DNA from: Azotobacter bryophylli
Lineage (GTDB): Bacteria; Pseudomonadota; Gammaproteobacteria; Pseudomonadales; Pseudomonadaceae
Assembly: GCF_042643485.1 (NCBI RefSeq)
Contig: NZ_JBHRSJ010000034.1
Coordinates: 310,001-374,000 of the forward strand
DNA: 64,000 bases
Reading direction: 5' to 3'
This document shows, piece by piece, positions 9,192 to 18,350 of this stretch. The position numbers and the translations under genes are program-made. The first letter of the stretch is position 1. Every line of letters starts with the position of its first letter. A model generated the notes under the pieces. That model was not told the DNA's origin, made no database searches, and saw only the letters and a program-made list of their open reading frames with translations.

Positions 9192-10373
9192 ATGTTCGAG
9201 CTAGTAGATAACGTTCCACAAAGTGCGGTCATCAAGGTTATCGGTGTCGGTGGTGGCGGCGGCAATGCCGTGAATCACATGGCTTCCAGCAACATCGAGG
9301 GCGTCGAGTTCATCTGTGCCAACACCGATGCCCAGGCGCTCAAGAACATCGCCGCCCGCACCGTGCTGCAGCTCGGCTCCGGTGTCACCAAGGGGCTCGG
9401 CGCCGGCGCAAATCCGGAGATCGGCCGCCAGGCAGCCATGGAAGACCGCGATCGCATCGCCGAAGTGCTGCAGGGCACCGACATGGTGTTCATCACCACC
9501 GGCATGGGCGGCGGCACCGGTACCGGCGCCGCCCCGGTCATCGCTTCGGTGGCCAAGGAGCTGGGCATCCTCACCGTGGCCGTGGTGACCCGTCCTTTCC
9601 CGTTCGAAGGGCGCAAGCGTATGCAGGTGGCCGAGGAGGGCATTCGCGCCCTGGCCGAGCATGTGGATTCGTTGATCACCATTCCGAACGAAAAGCTGCT
9701 GACCATCCTCGGCAAGGAAGCCAGTCTGCTCGCTGCATTCGCCAAGGCTGACGACGTGTTGGCCGGCGCCGTGCGCGGCATCTCCGACATCATCAAACGC
9801 CCCGGCATGATCAACGTCGACTTCGCCGACGTGAAGACCGTGATGAGCGAAATGGGCATGGCGATGATGGGAACCGGCTCCGCCACCGGCGCCGGGCGGG
9901 CCCGCGAGGCGACCGAGGCGGCGATCCGCAACCCGTTGCTGGAAGACGTCCATCTGCAGGGGGCTCGCGGCATCCTGGTGAACATCACCGCTGGTCCGGA
10001 TCTGTCCCTTGGCGAGTACTCCGACGTGGGCAGCATCATCGAGCAGTTCGCTTCTGACCAGGCCATGGTCAAGGTCGGTACCGTGATCGATCCGGACATG
10101 CGCGACGAGCTGCACGTGACCGTGGTTGCCACCGGTCTGGGCGCTCGTATCGAAAAGCCGGTCAAGGTGGTGGACAACACCCTGCAGACCGCTGCCGTGG
10201 CTGCTCCGGTTGCTCCCCAGCGTGGCGAACAAGAGGTCAATTACAAGGACTACGAGCGTCCCACCATTCAGCGCCAGAGCTACGCCAGCGGTGCGGCTGC
10301 GACCAAGATCAATCCGCAGGACGATTTGGATTATCTGGATATTCCGGCTTTCCTGCGGCGTCAGGCTGATTGA
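9192..10373 (+). CDS. ftsZ: Cell division GTPase FtsZ
   Basis: Tubulin-like GTPase that polymerises into the Z ring. The product is 393 residues. The tubulin signature GGGTGTG is at about residue 106, and GVGGGGGNAVNHM lies near the N-terminus. A variable linker is followed by the conserved tail DDLDYLDIPAFLRRQAD that binds FtsA and ZipA. The 45-bp gap from ftsA holds an A-rich leader with AAAGGAGAAGGGAAA just before the ATG, which is consistent with high expression. Confidence 0.98.
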   Translation: MFELVDNVPQSAVIKVIGVGGGGGNAVNHMASSNIEGVEFICANTDAQALKNIAARTVLQLGSGVTKGLGAGANPEIGRQAAMEDRDRIAEVLQGTDMVFITTGMGGGTGTGAAPVIASVAKELGILTVAVVTRPFPFEGRKRMQVAEEGIRALAEHVDSLITIPNEKLLTILGKEASLLAAFAKADDVLAGAVRGISDIIKRPGMINVDFADVKTVMSEMGMAMMGTGSATGAGRAREATEAAIRNPLLEDVHLQGARGILVNITAGPDLSLGEYSDVGSIIEQFASDQAMVKVGTVIDPDMRDELHVTVVATGLGARIEKPVKVVDNTLQTAAVAAPVAPQRGEQEVNYKDYERPTIQRQSYASGAAATKINPQDDLDYLDIPAFLRRQAD

Positions 10374-10479
10374 TTGGGTGTATCAGGAGTGCTTGGGTGA
10401 TTGGTGTTCAGCAAATATCGGTTCTGCTATCATTGCCGCCGATTGTTGAAAGCAATTCGCAACTATTAGCGGCCGAACC

Positions 10480-11391
10480 ATGATCAAACAACGCACCCTG
10501 AAGAACATTATCCGTGCCACGGGAGTGGGCTTGCATTCAGGGGAGAAGGTCTACCTGACCCTGAAGCCTGCACCTATCGACACAGGGATAGTGTTCCGGC
10601 GCATCGACCTCGATCCGGCGGTGGATCTCCCCGCGCGGGCAGAGAACGTCGGTGAAACCACCATGTCGACCACGTTGGTCAACGGTGACGTCAAGGTGGA
10701 TACAGTGGAGCATTTGTTGTCGGCCATGGCCGGTCTGGGGATCGATAATGCCTACGTCGAACTCTCCGCGTCCGAAGTGCCGATCATGGATGGTAGTGCC
10801 GGCCCCTTTGTCTTCCTGATCCAGTCAGCAGGTCTGCAGGAGCAGGAGGCTCACAAGAAATTCATCCGCATCAAGCGTGAGGTGACGGTGGAGGAGGGAG
10901 AGAAGCGCGCCACTTTCCTACCTCTGGATGGTTTCAAGGTGAGCTTCGAAATCGATTTCGACCACCCGGTCTTTCGAGGGCGGACGCAGCGGGCGAGCGT
11001 GGACTTCTCCAGCACCTCGTTCGTCAAGGAAGTCAGTCGGGCGCGAACCTTCGGGTTCATGCGCGATATCGAATTTCTGCGCTCGAACAACCTGGCACTC
11101 GGCGGCAGTATCGAGAACGCCATCGTGGTCGACGAGCATCGTGTGCTGAACGAAGACGGTCTGCGTTACGAGGACGAATTCGTCAAGCACAAGATTCTCG
11201 ATGCGATCGGTGATCTGTACCTGCTGGGGCATAGCCTGATCGGGGAATTCCAGGGATTCAAATCCGGCCACGCCCTGAACAATCGTCTGTTGCGTACCCT
11301 GATGCAGCAAACGGATGCCTGGGAGGTGGTCACCTTCGACGACCCAGCGGCGCTGCCCATTTCCTACATGCGGCCTGCTGCGGCCGTGTAA
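10480..11391 (+). CDS. lpxC: UDP-3-O-acyl-N-acetylglucosamine deacetylase LpxC
   Basis: Zinc enzyme for the committed step of lipid A synthesis. The product is 303 residues. Zinc ligands are visible as the His in TVEHLLSA (about residue 78) and the His and Asp of HKILDAIGD (about 237 and 241). The GVGLHSG and MDGSAGPFVF motifs are conserved. It follows ftsZ by 106 bp, the usual end of pseudomonad dcw clusters, and is closed by the terminator at 11415. Confidence 0.97.
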   Translation: MIKQRTLKNIIRATGVGLHSGEKVYLTLKPAPIDTGIVFRRIDLDPAVDLPARAENVGETTMSTTLVNGDVKVDTVEHLLSAMAGLGIDNAYVELSASEVPIMDGSAGPFVFLIQSAGLQEQEAHKKFIRIKREVTVEEGEKRATFLPLDGFKVSFEIDFDHPVFRGRTQRASVDFSSTSFVKEVSRARTFGFMRDIEFLRSNNLALGGSIENAIVVDEHRVLNEDGLRYEDEFVKHKILDAIGDLYLLGHSLIGEFQGFKSGHALNNRLLRTLMQQTDAWEVVTFDDPAALPISYMRPAAAV

Positions 11392-11414
11392 GCAAGTTTT
11401 CCCTTCTTTTTCAG

Positions 11415-11438
11415 GGCCACCTTCGGGTGGCCTTTTTT
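11415..11438 (+). terminator. Rho-independent terminator after lpxC
   Basis: Perfect 7-bp stem GGCCACC / GGTGGCC with a TTCG loop and a run of six T, 24 bases past the lpxC stop. It closes the dcw-lpxC unit; dciA converges from the other side. Confidence 0.9.
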
Positions 11439-11501
11439 ATGGCTTTTGTCTGGACTCGGGGCAAGTGACGAATCAGCGAAGCGCGACGGTGCGAGCCCGG
11501 C

Positions 11502-11969
11502 TCAAGACGCCTCGCGTCCGTCCGGTCCCGCATGGCTAGCCAATCGCTCCAGTGCCGCTCTCAGTCTGGGGTCGCTGATCCCTTCGGCGGCGGTCTGGAT
11601 GCTTTGCCGGGCCGCTGGCGAGAGACCGATCGTGCGATTGGTCGAACGCCTAGGGCCCATGGGCGGCTGAACCTTGATCTGTATCTTGGTCAGGCCCGCG
11701 AACTCCTCCAGCGTCTGCAGTTGGCGCTGCAGGCGGCGTTGCTGGTAACGCAGTCGGGTGGCCCAGTGGCCATCGGTGACGATCAGCAGGAGGCAGCCTT
11801 CGCGCCAGGCCGCGACATGGCAATGCTCGCGGGCGGCGGGCTGCAACTGGCTCTCGAGAAGATGCTGCAGGTGCGCCAGGTGTTGCGCCTGGTTGAACAG
11901 AGCCTTGAGAGGTCTCGCCTCGCGTAACAGCGCGGCGGGTGCACGAGCCGGCAAGGGACGAAAAGTCAT
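11502..11969 (-). CDS. dciA: DciA-type helicase-loading protein (DUF721)
   Basis: DciA proteins interact with the replicative helicase DnaB and take part in its loading in bacteria that lack DnaC or DnaI. The ATG at 11969 (MTFRPLPARAP) gives 155 residues; an open frame continues upstream but is not family-like. The core WREGCLLLIVTDGHWATRLRYQQ is the DUF721 signature, followed by a basic, Gln-rich tail. Location between lpxC and secA matches the dciA locus of other pseudomonads. It is convergent with lpxC. Confidence 0.85.
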   Translation of the reverse strand: MTFRPLPARAPAALLREARPLKALFNQAQHLAHLQHLLESQLQPAAREHCHVAAWREGCLLLIVTDGHWATRLRYQQRRLQRQLQTLEEFAGLTKIQIKVQPPMGPRRSTNRTIGLSPAARQSIQTAAEGISDPRLRAALERLASHAGPDGREAS

Positions 11970-12459
11970 GGCAGGATGCTCGATCCGATAGTGCGAAACG
12001 ATCATGGTAACAGACTCGACGGCGCGAGCCTCCGCGACCGCCGGTGGCGAGGTCTTTTCGATCCGCCAGCGAAGGGGGCTCCTGCGGGAGGTCAATGCCT
12101 CGTCGCGCGCGAGACTTTATTCTGGCATGAGCCATGTTCTGGCAGTTTGCCGGTTGATATGCTCGGCGGTCTGTGTCCCCGCACATGCATTAAGTCCGTG
12201 TAATCTGGTACAAGACGGGTAGGGCATCGTCATGGTCGGCAAAGCGGTCCGCAGGACCGGAAATTCACGGCACCTCGAGGGCGCCACAGTGCCATCAGCT
12301 GAGCCCGGTTACTCATTCTTCGCTACGATGCGGGGAAATGATGCGATTTACCTTGCTCGCAGTGTTTCCGGGTAGAATGATTTTTTGCCCATGCAGCCCG
12401 AGCTGCCGGGTCAGCCCAGCGCCGGCCCTCCATTCAAACGTGTGGAAGAACCTGTCGAT
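11970..12459. other. Gene-free region upstream of secA
   Basis: This 490-base divergent region between dciA and secA holds no convincing gene in any frame; the open frames look like shadows. It should contain both promoters. A weak candidate for secA is TTGCTC at 12353 with AATGAT at 12376, 17 bases apart. No SecM-like arrest peptide was recognised. Confidence 0.5.
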
Positions 12460-15198
12460 ATGTTTGCGCCTTTGTTGAAGAAACTCTTTGGAAGCAAGAA
12501 CGAGCGCGAAGTCAAGCGCATGACTCGTGCCGTGCAGGCGGTCAATGCCCTCGAAGAGCAAATGGTGGCGCTGACGGATGAGCAGCTTCGCGCCAAGACC
12601 ACAGAGTTCAAGACCCGTCTGGGCAAAGGCGAAACCCTCGACCAGTTGTTGCCGGAGGCTTTCGCTGCTGCCCGCGAGGCAGGCAAGCGCGTCATGGGTA
12701 TGCGCCACTTCGACGTGCAGCTGATCGGTGGCATGACCCTGCACGAGGGCAAGATAGCCGAGATGCGCACCGGTGAGGGTAAGACCTTGGTGGGGACCCT
12801 GGCGGTCTATCTGAATGCGCTGGCTGGCAAGGGCGTGCATGTGGTCACCGTGAACGATTACCTGGCCCGCCGCGATGCCAACTGGATGAGGCCGCTCTAC
12901 GAGTTCCTCGGCCTTTCGGTCGGTATCGTCAGCCCGTTCCAGCCGCCCGAAGAGAAAAGGGCCGCCTACGCCGCCGATATCACCTACGGCACCAACAACG
13001 AATTCGGCTTCGACTACCTGCGCGACAACATGGCCTTCAGTCTGGAGGACAAGTTCCAGCGCGAACTCAACTTCGCCGTGATCGACGAAGTCGACTCCAT
13101 CCTGATCGACGAGGCGCGTACCCCGCTGATCATCTCCGGCCAGGCCGAGGACAGCTCCCAGCTGTACCAGCAGATCAACGCCCTGATTCCCCGGCTCAAG
13201 CGGCATATCGAGGAAGAGGAGGGCGTGGTCACCCAGCAGGGGCACTACTCGGTCGACGAGAAGACCCGCCAGGTCGAACTGAACGAGCAGGGACACCAGT
13301 TCATCGAGGAGATGCTCACCCAGGCCGGGTTGCTGGCCGAGGGCGAGAGCCTGTATTCCGCCCACAACCTCGGCCTGCTGACTCACGTCTATGCCGGTTT
13401 GCGTGCGCATACGCTGTTCCATCGCAACATCGAATACATCGTGCAGAACAATCAGGTGCTGCTGATCGACGAGCACACCGGTCGGACCATGCCGGGACGC
13501 CGTCTCTCCGAGGGGCTGCACCAGGCCATCGAGGCCAAGGAGGGGCTGCCGATCCAGGCGGAAAGCCAGACCCTGGCCTCGACCACCTTCCAGAACTACT
13601 TCCGCCTTTACCAGAAGCTGTCCGGTATGACCGGTACCGCCGACACCGAGGCGTTCGAGTTCCGCCAGATCTACGGGCTCGACGTGGTGGTTATCCCCAC
13701 CCATCGGGCGATCGCGCGCAAGGACTTCAACGATCTGGTCTATCTGACCCAGCAGGAGAAGTACGCGGCGATCATCGCCGACGTCAAGGAGTGCCAGGCC
13801 CAGAGGCGTCCGGTGCTGGTCGGCACCGCCTCGATCGAGAGCTCCGAGTACGTTTCCCAACTGCTGCAACGTGAAGGCATCTCACACCAGGTGCTCAACG
13901 CCAAGTACCACGAGAAGGAAGCCGAAATCATCGCCCAGGCGGGGCGTCCGGGCGCCGTGACCATTGCCACCAACATGGCCGGTCGGGGTACCGATATCCT
14001 GCTCGGCGGCAACTGGGAAGTAGAGGTTGCGGCGCTGGAGAATCCGACCGACGAGCAGATCGCCCAGATCAAGGCTGACTGGCAGAAGCGTCATCAGCAG
14101 GTGATTGAGGCCGGCGGCCTGCACGTGATCGCCTCCGAACGCCACGAGTCCCGTCGCATCGACAATCAGCTGCGCGGCCGCTCCGGCCGCCAGGGCGACC
14201 CGGGCTCCAGCCGTTTCTACCTGTCCCTGGAAGACAACCTGATGCGCATCTTCGCCTCCGATCGGGTGAAGAACTTCATGAAGGCCCTCGGCATGCAGTC
14301 CGGCGAGGCCATCGAGCACCGCATGGTGACCAACGCCATCGAGAAGGCGCAGCGCAAGGTCGAGGGCCGCAACTTCGACATGCGCAAGCAGTTGCTGGAG
14401 TTCGACGACGTCGCCAACGAGCAGCGCAAGGTGATCTACCACATGCGCAACAATTTGCTCGCGGCGGAGGACATCGGCGATACCATCGCCGAGTTCCGCG
14501 AGGAAGTGCTGAAGAGCGCGATCGACCAGCATATCCCGCCGCAATCGCTGCCCGAGCAGTGGGACATCCCCGGCCTGGAGGCCGTTCTGGACGGCGACTT
14601 CGGCGTCCAGCTGCCGCTGCAGAAGTGGCTCGACGAGGACGAGAGGCTCCACGAGGAAACCCTGCGCCAGCGCATCCTCGAGGCGATCCTGGCAGCCTAC
14701 AAGGAGAAGGAGGAGATCGCCGGCGCCGAGGCCCTGCGCGCCTTCGAGAAGCAGATCCTCCTGCGCGTGCTGGACGACCTGTGGAAGGACCACCTGTCGA
14801 CCATGGATCACCTGCGTCACGGTATCCACCTGCGCGGCTATGCGCAGAAGAACCCCAAGCAGGAATACAAGCGCGAGTCCTTCGAGCTGTTCCAGACCCT
14901 GCTGGAGTCGATCAAGCGCGACACCATCCGCGTCCTCTCCCATGTGCAGGTCCGCCGCGAGGACCCGGCCGAGGAGGAGGCACGTCTGCGCCGCGAAGCC
15001 GAAGCCCTGGCCGAGCGCATGCAGTTCCAGCATGCCGCTGCTTCGGCCCTGGCCCCGCAGCCTGAGCCTGCCGAGGCGGCCGCCGGGGAGCCCGCTCCTC
15101 AGGTGACCATGCGCGCCGAGCAGAAGATCGGCCGCAATGAGCCCTGTCCCTGCGGTTCGGGCAAAAAGTACAAGCACTGCCACGGACAGGTGAACTGA
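12460..15198 (+). CDS. secA: Preprotein translocase ATPase SecA
   Basis: Motor ATPase that drives proteins through SecYEG. The ATG at 12460 (MFAPLLKKLFGSKNERE) gives 912 residues; the frame is open 25 codons further upstream but the family starts here. Walker A MRTGEGKT is at about residue 103 and the DEVD box at about 209. Helicase motifs TNMAGRGTDI and QLRGRSGRQGDPGSS follow. The C-terminal zinc site CPCGSGKKYKHCHG binds SecB. A short GC hairpin without a T-run directly follows the stop. Confidence 0.98.
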   Translation: MFAPLLKKLFGSKNEREVKRMTRAVQAVNALEEQMVALTDEQLRAKTTEFKTRLGKGETLDQLLPEAFAAAREAGKRVMGMRHFDVQLIGGMTLHEGKIAEMRTGEGKTLVGTLAVYLNALAGKGVHVVTVNDYLARRDANWMRPLYEFLGLSVGIVSPFQPPEEKRAAYAADITYGTNNEFGFDYLRDNMAFSLEDKFQRELNFAVIDEVDSILIDEARTPLIISGQAEDSSQLYQQINALIPRLKRHIEEEEGVVTQQGHYSVDEKTRQVELNEQGHQFIEEMLTQAGLLAEGESLYSAHNLGLLTHVYAGLRAHTLFHRNIEYIVQNNQVLLIDEHTGRTMPGRRLSEGLHQAIEAKEGLPIQAESQTLASTTFQNYFRLYQKLSGMTGTADTEAFEFRQIYGLDVVVIPTHRAIARKDFNDLVYLTQQEKYAAIIADVKECQAQRRPVLVGTASIESSEYVSQLLQREGISHQVLNAKYHEKEAEIIAQAGRPGAVTIATNMAGRGTDILLGGNWEVEVAALENPTDEQIAQIKADWQKRHQQVIEAGGLHVIASERHESRRIDNQLRGRSGRQGDPGSSRFYLSLEDNLMRIFASDRVKNFMKALGMQSGEAIEHRMVTNAIEKAQRKVEGRNFDMRKQLLEFDDVANEQRKVIYHMRNNLLAAEDIGDTIAEFREEVLKSAIDQHIPPQSLPEQWDIPGLEAVLDGDFGVQLPLQKWLDEDERLHEETLRQRILEAILAAYKEKEEIAGAEALRAFEKQILLRVLDDLWKDHLSTMDHLRHGIHLRGYAQKNPKQEYKRESFELFQTLLESIKRDTIRVLSHVQVRREDPAEEEARLRREAEALAERMQFQHAAASALAPQPEPAEAAAGEPAPQVTMRAEQKIGRNEPCPCGSGKKYKHCHGQVN

Positions 15199-15383
15199 TC
15201 CGGGGCTGCCCCGGCGGTTGGTGCGATGCGGGCGTCGGACGCTATCCTACGGAGATGATTTCGCTCATCTCCGTTGAGGCCGGACAATCCCAGCGCTCCT
15301 GCCGGAAGACCCGAAGTCGGCAGATTGCTTCCAGCGCCGCGACAGGCCAGGCCTTCGCGGCGTTTTTCCACCAGATTCCCCCC

Positions 15384-15402
15384 ACCGTACCGCTGGTACG
15401 GT
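15384..15402. repeat. Perfect 8-bp inverted repeat upstream of argJ
   Basis: ACCGTACC-GCT-GGTACGGT lies 32 bases before the argJ start, in the 236-base secA-argJ gap. There is no T-run, so an operator or mRNA hairpin is as likely as a terminator. Confidence 0.6.
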
Positions 15403-15434
15403 ATCCAAACAGAACGCTTGTGAAGGAGCCCCTC

Positions 15435-16652
15435 ATGGCTGTCGGTCTTGGCCCTCTGCCCACTCTGCACCCGGTCCCCGGTTTCGAACTCGGCATCGCT
15501 TCCGCCGGCATCAAGCGCCCCGGGCGCAAGGATGTAGTGGTCATGCGCTGCGCCGAGGGCGCCACGGTCGCCGGTGTGTTCACCCTGAACGCCTTCTGCG
15601 CTGCACCGGTGATCCTGGCCAAGCAGCGCGTGGCGGGGACAGTGCGCTATCTGCTGACCAACACCGGCAATGCCAACGCCGGTACCGGCGAGCCGGGCCT
15701 CACGGCGGCCAAGCGCACCTGTGCTCGCCTGGCCGAGCTGGCCGGGGTCGACGCGGAAGCGGTGCTGCCGTTTTCCACCGGGGTCATCGGCGAGCCGCTG
15801 CCGGTGGAGAAGATCGAGGCCGCGCTGCCCGCTGCCCTGGCTGATCTCAAGGCCGACAACTGGGGGGCGGCCGCCGAGGGCATCATGACCACCGACACCC
15901 TGCCCAAGGGCTGCAGCCGCCAGTTCCAGTATGAGGGCGTCACCGTCACCGTCACCGGCATCTCCAAGGGTGCCGGCATGATCCGCCCGAACATGGCTAC
16001 CATGCTCGGCTACATCGCCACCGACGCCAAGGTCGCCCAGAACGTGCTGCAGGATCTGCTGCGCGATGCGGCGAACAAGTCGTTCAACCGCATCACCATC
16101 GACGGCGACACCTCCACCAACGACTGCTGCATCCTGGTCGCCACCGGCCGGGCCGAGGTGCCGGAGATCCGCAGCGCCGAGGGAGAGCTGTTCGCCAAGC
16201 TGAAACAGGCGGTCTTTGAGGTGAGCATGGATCTGGCCCAGGCCATCGTCCGCGACGGCGAGGGGGCGACCAAGTTCGTCACCGTGCAGGTCAACGGCGG
16301 TGCCAGCCATCAGGAATGCCTGGACGTCGGTTACGCCGTGGCCCACTCGCCGCTGATCAAGACCGCGCTGTTCGCTTCCGACCCCAACTGGGGCCGTATC
16401 CTCGCCGCCGTCGGTCGTGCCGGAGTCCCGCAGCTGGATGTGAGCCGGATCGATGTGTTCCTCGGCGATGTCTGCATCGCCAAGCAGGGCGGTCGTGCTC
16501 CCAGCTACACCGAGGATCAGGGCGCGGCAGTGATGGCCCAGCCGGAGATCGGCATCCGCATCGAGCTGGGACGCGGCGACTGCAGCGAGACCATCTGGAC
16601 CACCGATTTGTCCCATGAATACGTGAAGATCAATGCCGAATACCGGACCTGA
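15435..16652 (+). CDS. argJ: Bifunctional ornithine acetyltransferase / N-acetylglutamate synthase ArgJ
   Basis: Transfers the acetyl group from N-acetylornithine to glutamate, running the cyclic arginine pathway. The ATG at 15435 after GAAGGAGCCCCTC gives 405 residues. The sequence KGAGMIRPNMATML carries the autocleavage site, with the nucleophilic Thr at about residue 189 that becomes the N-terminus of the beta chain. TTDTLPKG and DPNWGRI motifs are also present. The upstream open frame to 15255 is not family-like. Confidence 0.96.
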   Translation: MAVGLGPLPTLHPVPGFELGIASAGIKRPGRKDVVVMRCAEGATVAGVFTLNAFCAAPVILAKQRVAGTVRYLLTNTGNANAGTGEPGLTAAKRTCARLAELAGVDAEAVLPFSTGVIGEPLPVEKIEAALPAALADLKADNWGAAAEGIMTTDTLPKGCSRQFQYEGVTVTVTGISKGAGMIRPNMATMLGYIATDAKVAQNVLQDLLRDAANKSFNRITIDGDTSTNDCCILVATGRAEVPEIRSAEGELFAKLKQAVFEVSMDLAQAIVRDGEGATKFVTVQVNGGASHQECLDVGYAVAHSPLIKTALFASDPNWGRILAAVGRAGVPQLDVSRIDVFLGDVCIAKQGGRAPSYTEDQGAAVMAQPEIGIRIELGRGDCSETIWTTDLSHEYVKINAEYRT

Positions 16653-16749
16653 TACGAGGTCCTAGGTACGGGCCGCGCAGGTCGGATTCGAGCCTGCCCG
16701 GCCTCGCGGTGTCGGCTCGCTCGCTGCTCCCTGATAACGAGGAGATCGC

Positions 16750-17385
16750 ATGTCCCTGACCCTGATCATCGGCAACAAGAACTACTCGTCCTGGTCCATG
16801 CGCGCCGCGCTGGTGCTGGAGCTGACCGAGGAGCCCTACGAGGAGCGCAAGATCCCGCTGTTCCGCCCGGAGAGCCGCGCCCGGCTGCTCGCCGAATCAC
16901 CCAACGGCAAGGTTCCGGTGCTGCTGACCGAGGAGGGGCCGGTCTGGGACTCCATGGCGATCGCCGAATACTTGGCGGAGACCTTCAGCGAGTTCCATCT
17001 CTGGCCGCGCGGCGAATATGCCCGGGCCGTGGCCCGCTCGATCTGCGCGGAGATGCACAGCGGTTTCGCCGCGCTGCGTAGCCACCTGCCGATGGATCTC
17101 AAGCGCACGCCGAAGACGGTGGCACTGCCCGTTGATGCCCAGGCGGACATCGATCGGATCTGCGTGCTCTGGGCCGACTGCCGCGAACGCTTCGGGCAGG
17201 ATGGTCCCTTCCTGTTCGGGCACGTCAGCATCGCCGACGCCTTCTATGCACCGGTGGCCGCTCGTCTGCGCGGCTATGCCGTGCCGCTGCCGGCGGAGGC
17301 TGCGGCCTATGTGGAAACCATTTACCAGTGGCCGGCCTTCCAGCGTTGGTATCGGGCTGCCCTGGAGGAAACGGGAGAGAAGTGA
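16750..17385 (+). CDS. Glutathione S-transferase family protein
   Basis: The 211-residue protein has a thioredoxin-like N-terminal domain (IGNKNYSSWSMRAAL, with the active-site Ser/Tyr region at residues 10-16, then NGKVPVL with the cis-Pro). An alpha-helical C-terminal domain containing FLFGHVSIADAFYAPV follows. It is a cytosolic GST-type fold; the substrate is unknown. ACGAGGAG precedes the ATG. Its stop directly abuts the ATG of the next gene, so the two are co-translated. Confidence 0.88.
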   Translation: MSLTLIIGNKNYSSWSMRAALVLELTEEPYEERKIPLFRPESRARLLAESPNGKVPVLLTEEGPVWDSMAIAEYLAETFSEFHLWPRGEYARAVARSICAEMHSGFAALRSHLPMDLKRTPKTVALPVDAQADIDRICVLWADCRERFGQDGPFLFGHVSIADAFYAPVAARLRGYAVPLPAEAAAYVETIYQWPAFQRWYRAALEETGEK

Positions 17386-18330
17386 ATGAATCGAGTGCAT
17401 GTCGCCGCGGCCGTGATCCGCGGCACCGACGGTCGGGTATTGATCGCCAGGCGGCCGGATGACAAGCACCAGGGAGGGCTCTGGGAGTTCCCAGGCGGCA
17501 AGGTGGAGGAGGGCGAGTCCGTCGAGACGGCCTTGGCTCGCGAGCTGGAAGAGGAGCTGGGCATCCGGGTGACCGCGTCCCGGCCACTGATCCAGGTCCG
17601 CCACGATTATCCCGACAAGCGGGTTCTGCTGGACGTCCGGGAAGTCTCCGCCTTCGAGGGCGAGCCCCACGGCGCCGAAGGCCAGCCGCTTGCCTGGGTT
17701 GCGCCCAAACAACTGCCCGATTACGAGTTTCCCTCGGCCAATCTGCCCATCGTCGCGGCGGTACGCCTGCCGGAGCGTTACCTGATCACGCCGGATGGCC
17801 TGTCGCCGCAAGACTTGCTGAAGGGCATCAGGGCCGCGCTGGACCGCGGAGCTCGCCTGCTCCAGCTGCGCACCCCTGCGATGTTCGATGCCGAGTACCG
17901 GGACATGGCGGTCGACGTGCAGGGGCTCTGCGCCGGAAGGGCGCAACTGATGCTCAAGGGGCCGCTGGAGTGGCTGGGCGATTTCCCCGCCGCCGGCTGG
18001 CACCTGACCGCCAAGCAGCTGCGCGAATACGCCGCCCGCGGGCGTCCTTTCCCTGCGACGCGCTGGCTGGCGGCGTCCTGCCACGATGCCGAGGAGTTGG
18101 CGTTGGCCATGGAGATGGGCGTGGATTTCGTCACCCTTTCGCCGGTCCAGGCTACCCAGACCCATCCCGAGGCCAAGCCCCTGGGCTGGGAGCAGGCCGG
18201 CGAATGGCTAAAGGGCTTCAATCGTCCGGCGTTCCTGCTCGGCGGGCTCGGTCCGCAGGATCTGGAACGGGCCTGGCAGGTGGGCGCTCAGGGCATCGCT
18301 GGCATCCGCGGGTTGTGGCCAGCGGAATGA
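17386..18330 (+). CDS. Nudix hydrolase fused to a thiamine-phosphate-synthase-like domain (MutT family)
   Basis: Two-domain protein of 314 residues. Residues 1-130 form a Nudix domain of the 8-oxo-dGTP diphosphatase type, with the complete box GGKVEEGESVETALARELEEE (GX5EX7REUXEEXGU pattern). Residues 135-314 resemble a ThiE-type TIM barrel (RYLITPDGL..., FVTLSPVQATQTHP, FLLGGLGPQDL) but lack an obvious complete ThiE active site. This fusion is common in pseudomonads. The first domain probably sanitises oxidised nucleotides; the role of the second is not known. Confidence 0.88.
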   Translation: MNRVHVAAAVIRGTDGRVLIARRPDDKHQGGLWEFPGGKVEEGESVETALARELEEELGIRVTASRPLIQVRHDYPDKRVLLDVREVSAFEGEPHGAEGQPLAWVAPKQLPDYEFPSANLPIVAAVRLPERYLITPDGLSPQDLLKGIRAALDRGARLLQLRTPAMFDAEYRDMAVDVQGLCAGRAQLMLKGPLEWLGDFPAAGWHLTAKQLREYAARGRPFPATRWLAASCHDAEELALAMEMGVDFVTLSPVQATQTHPEAKPLGWEQAGEWLKGFNRPAFLLGGLGPQDLERAWQVGAQGIAGIRGLWPAE

Positions 18331-18350
18331 GCCACTAGCGGAGAAGGACT

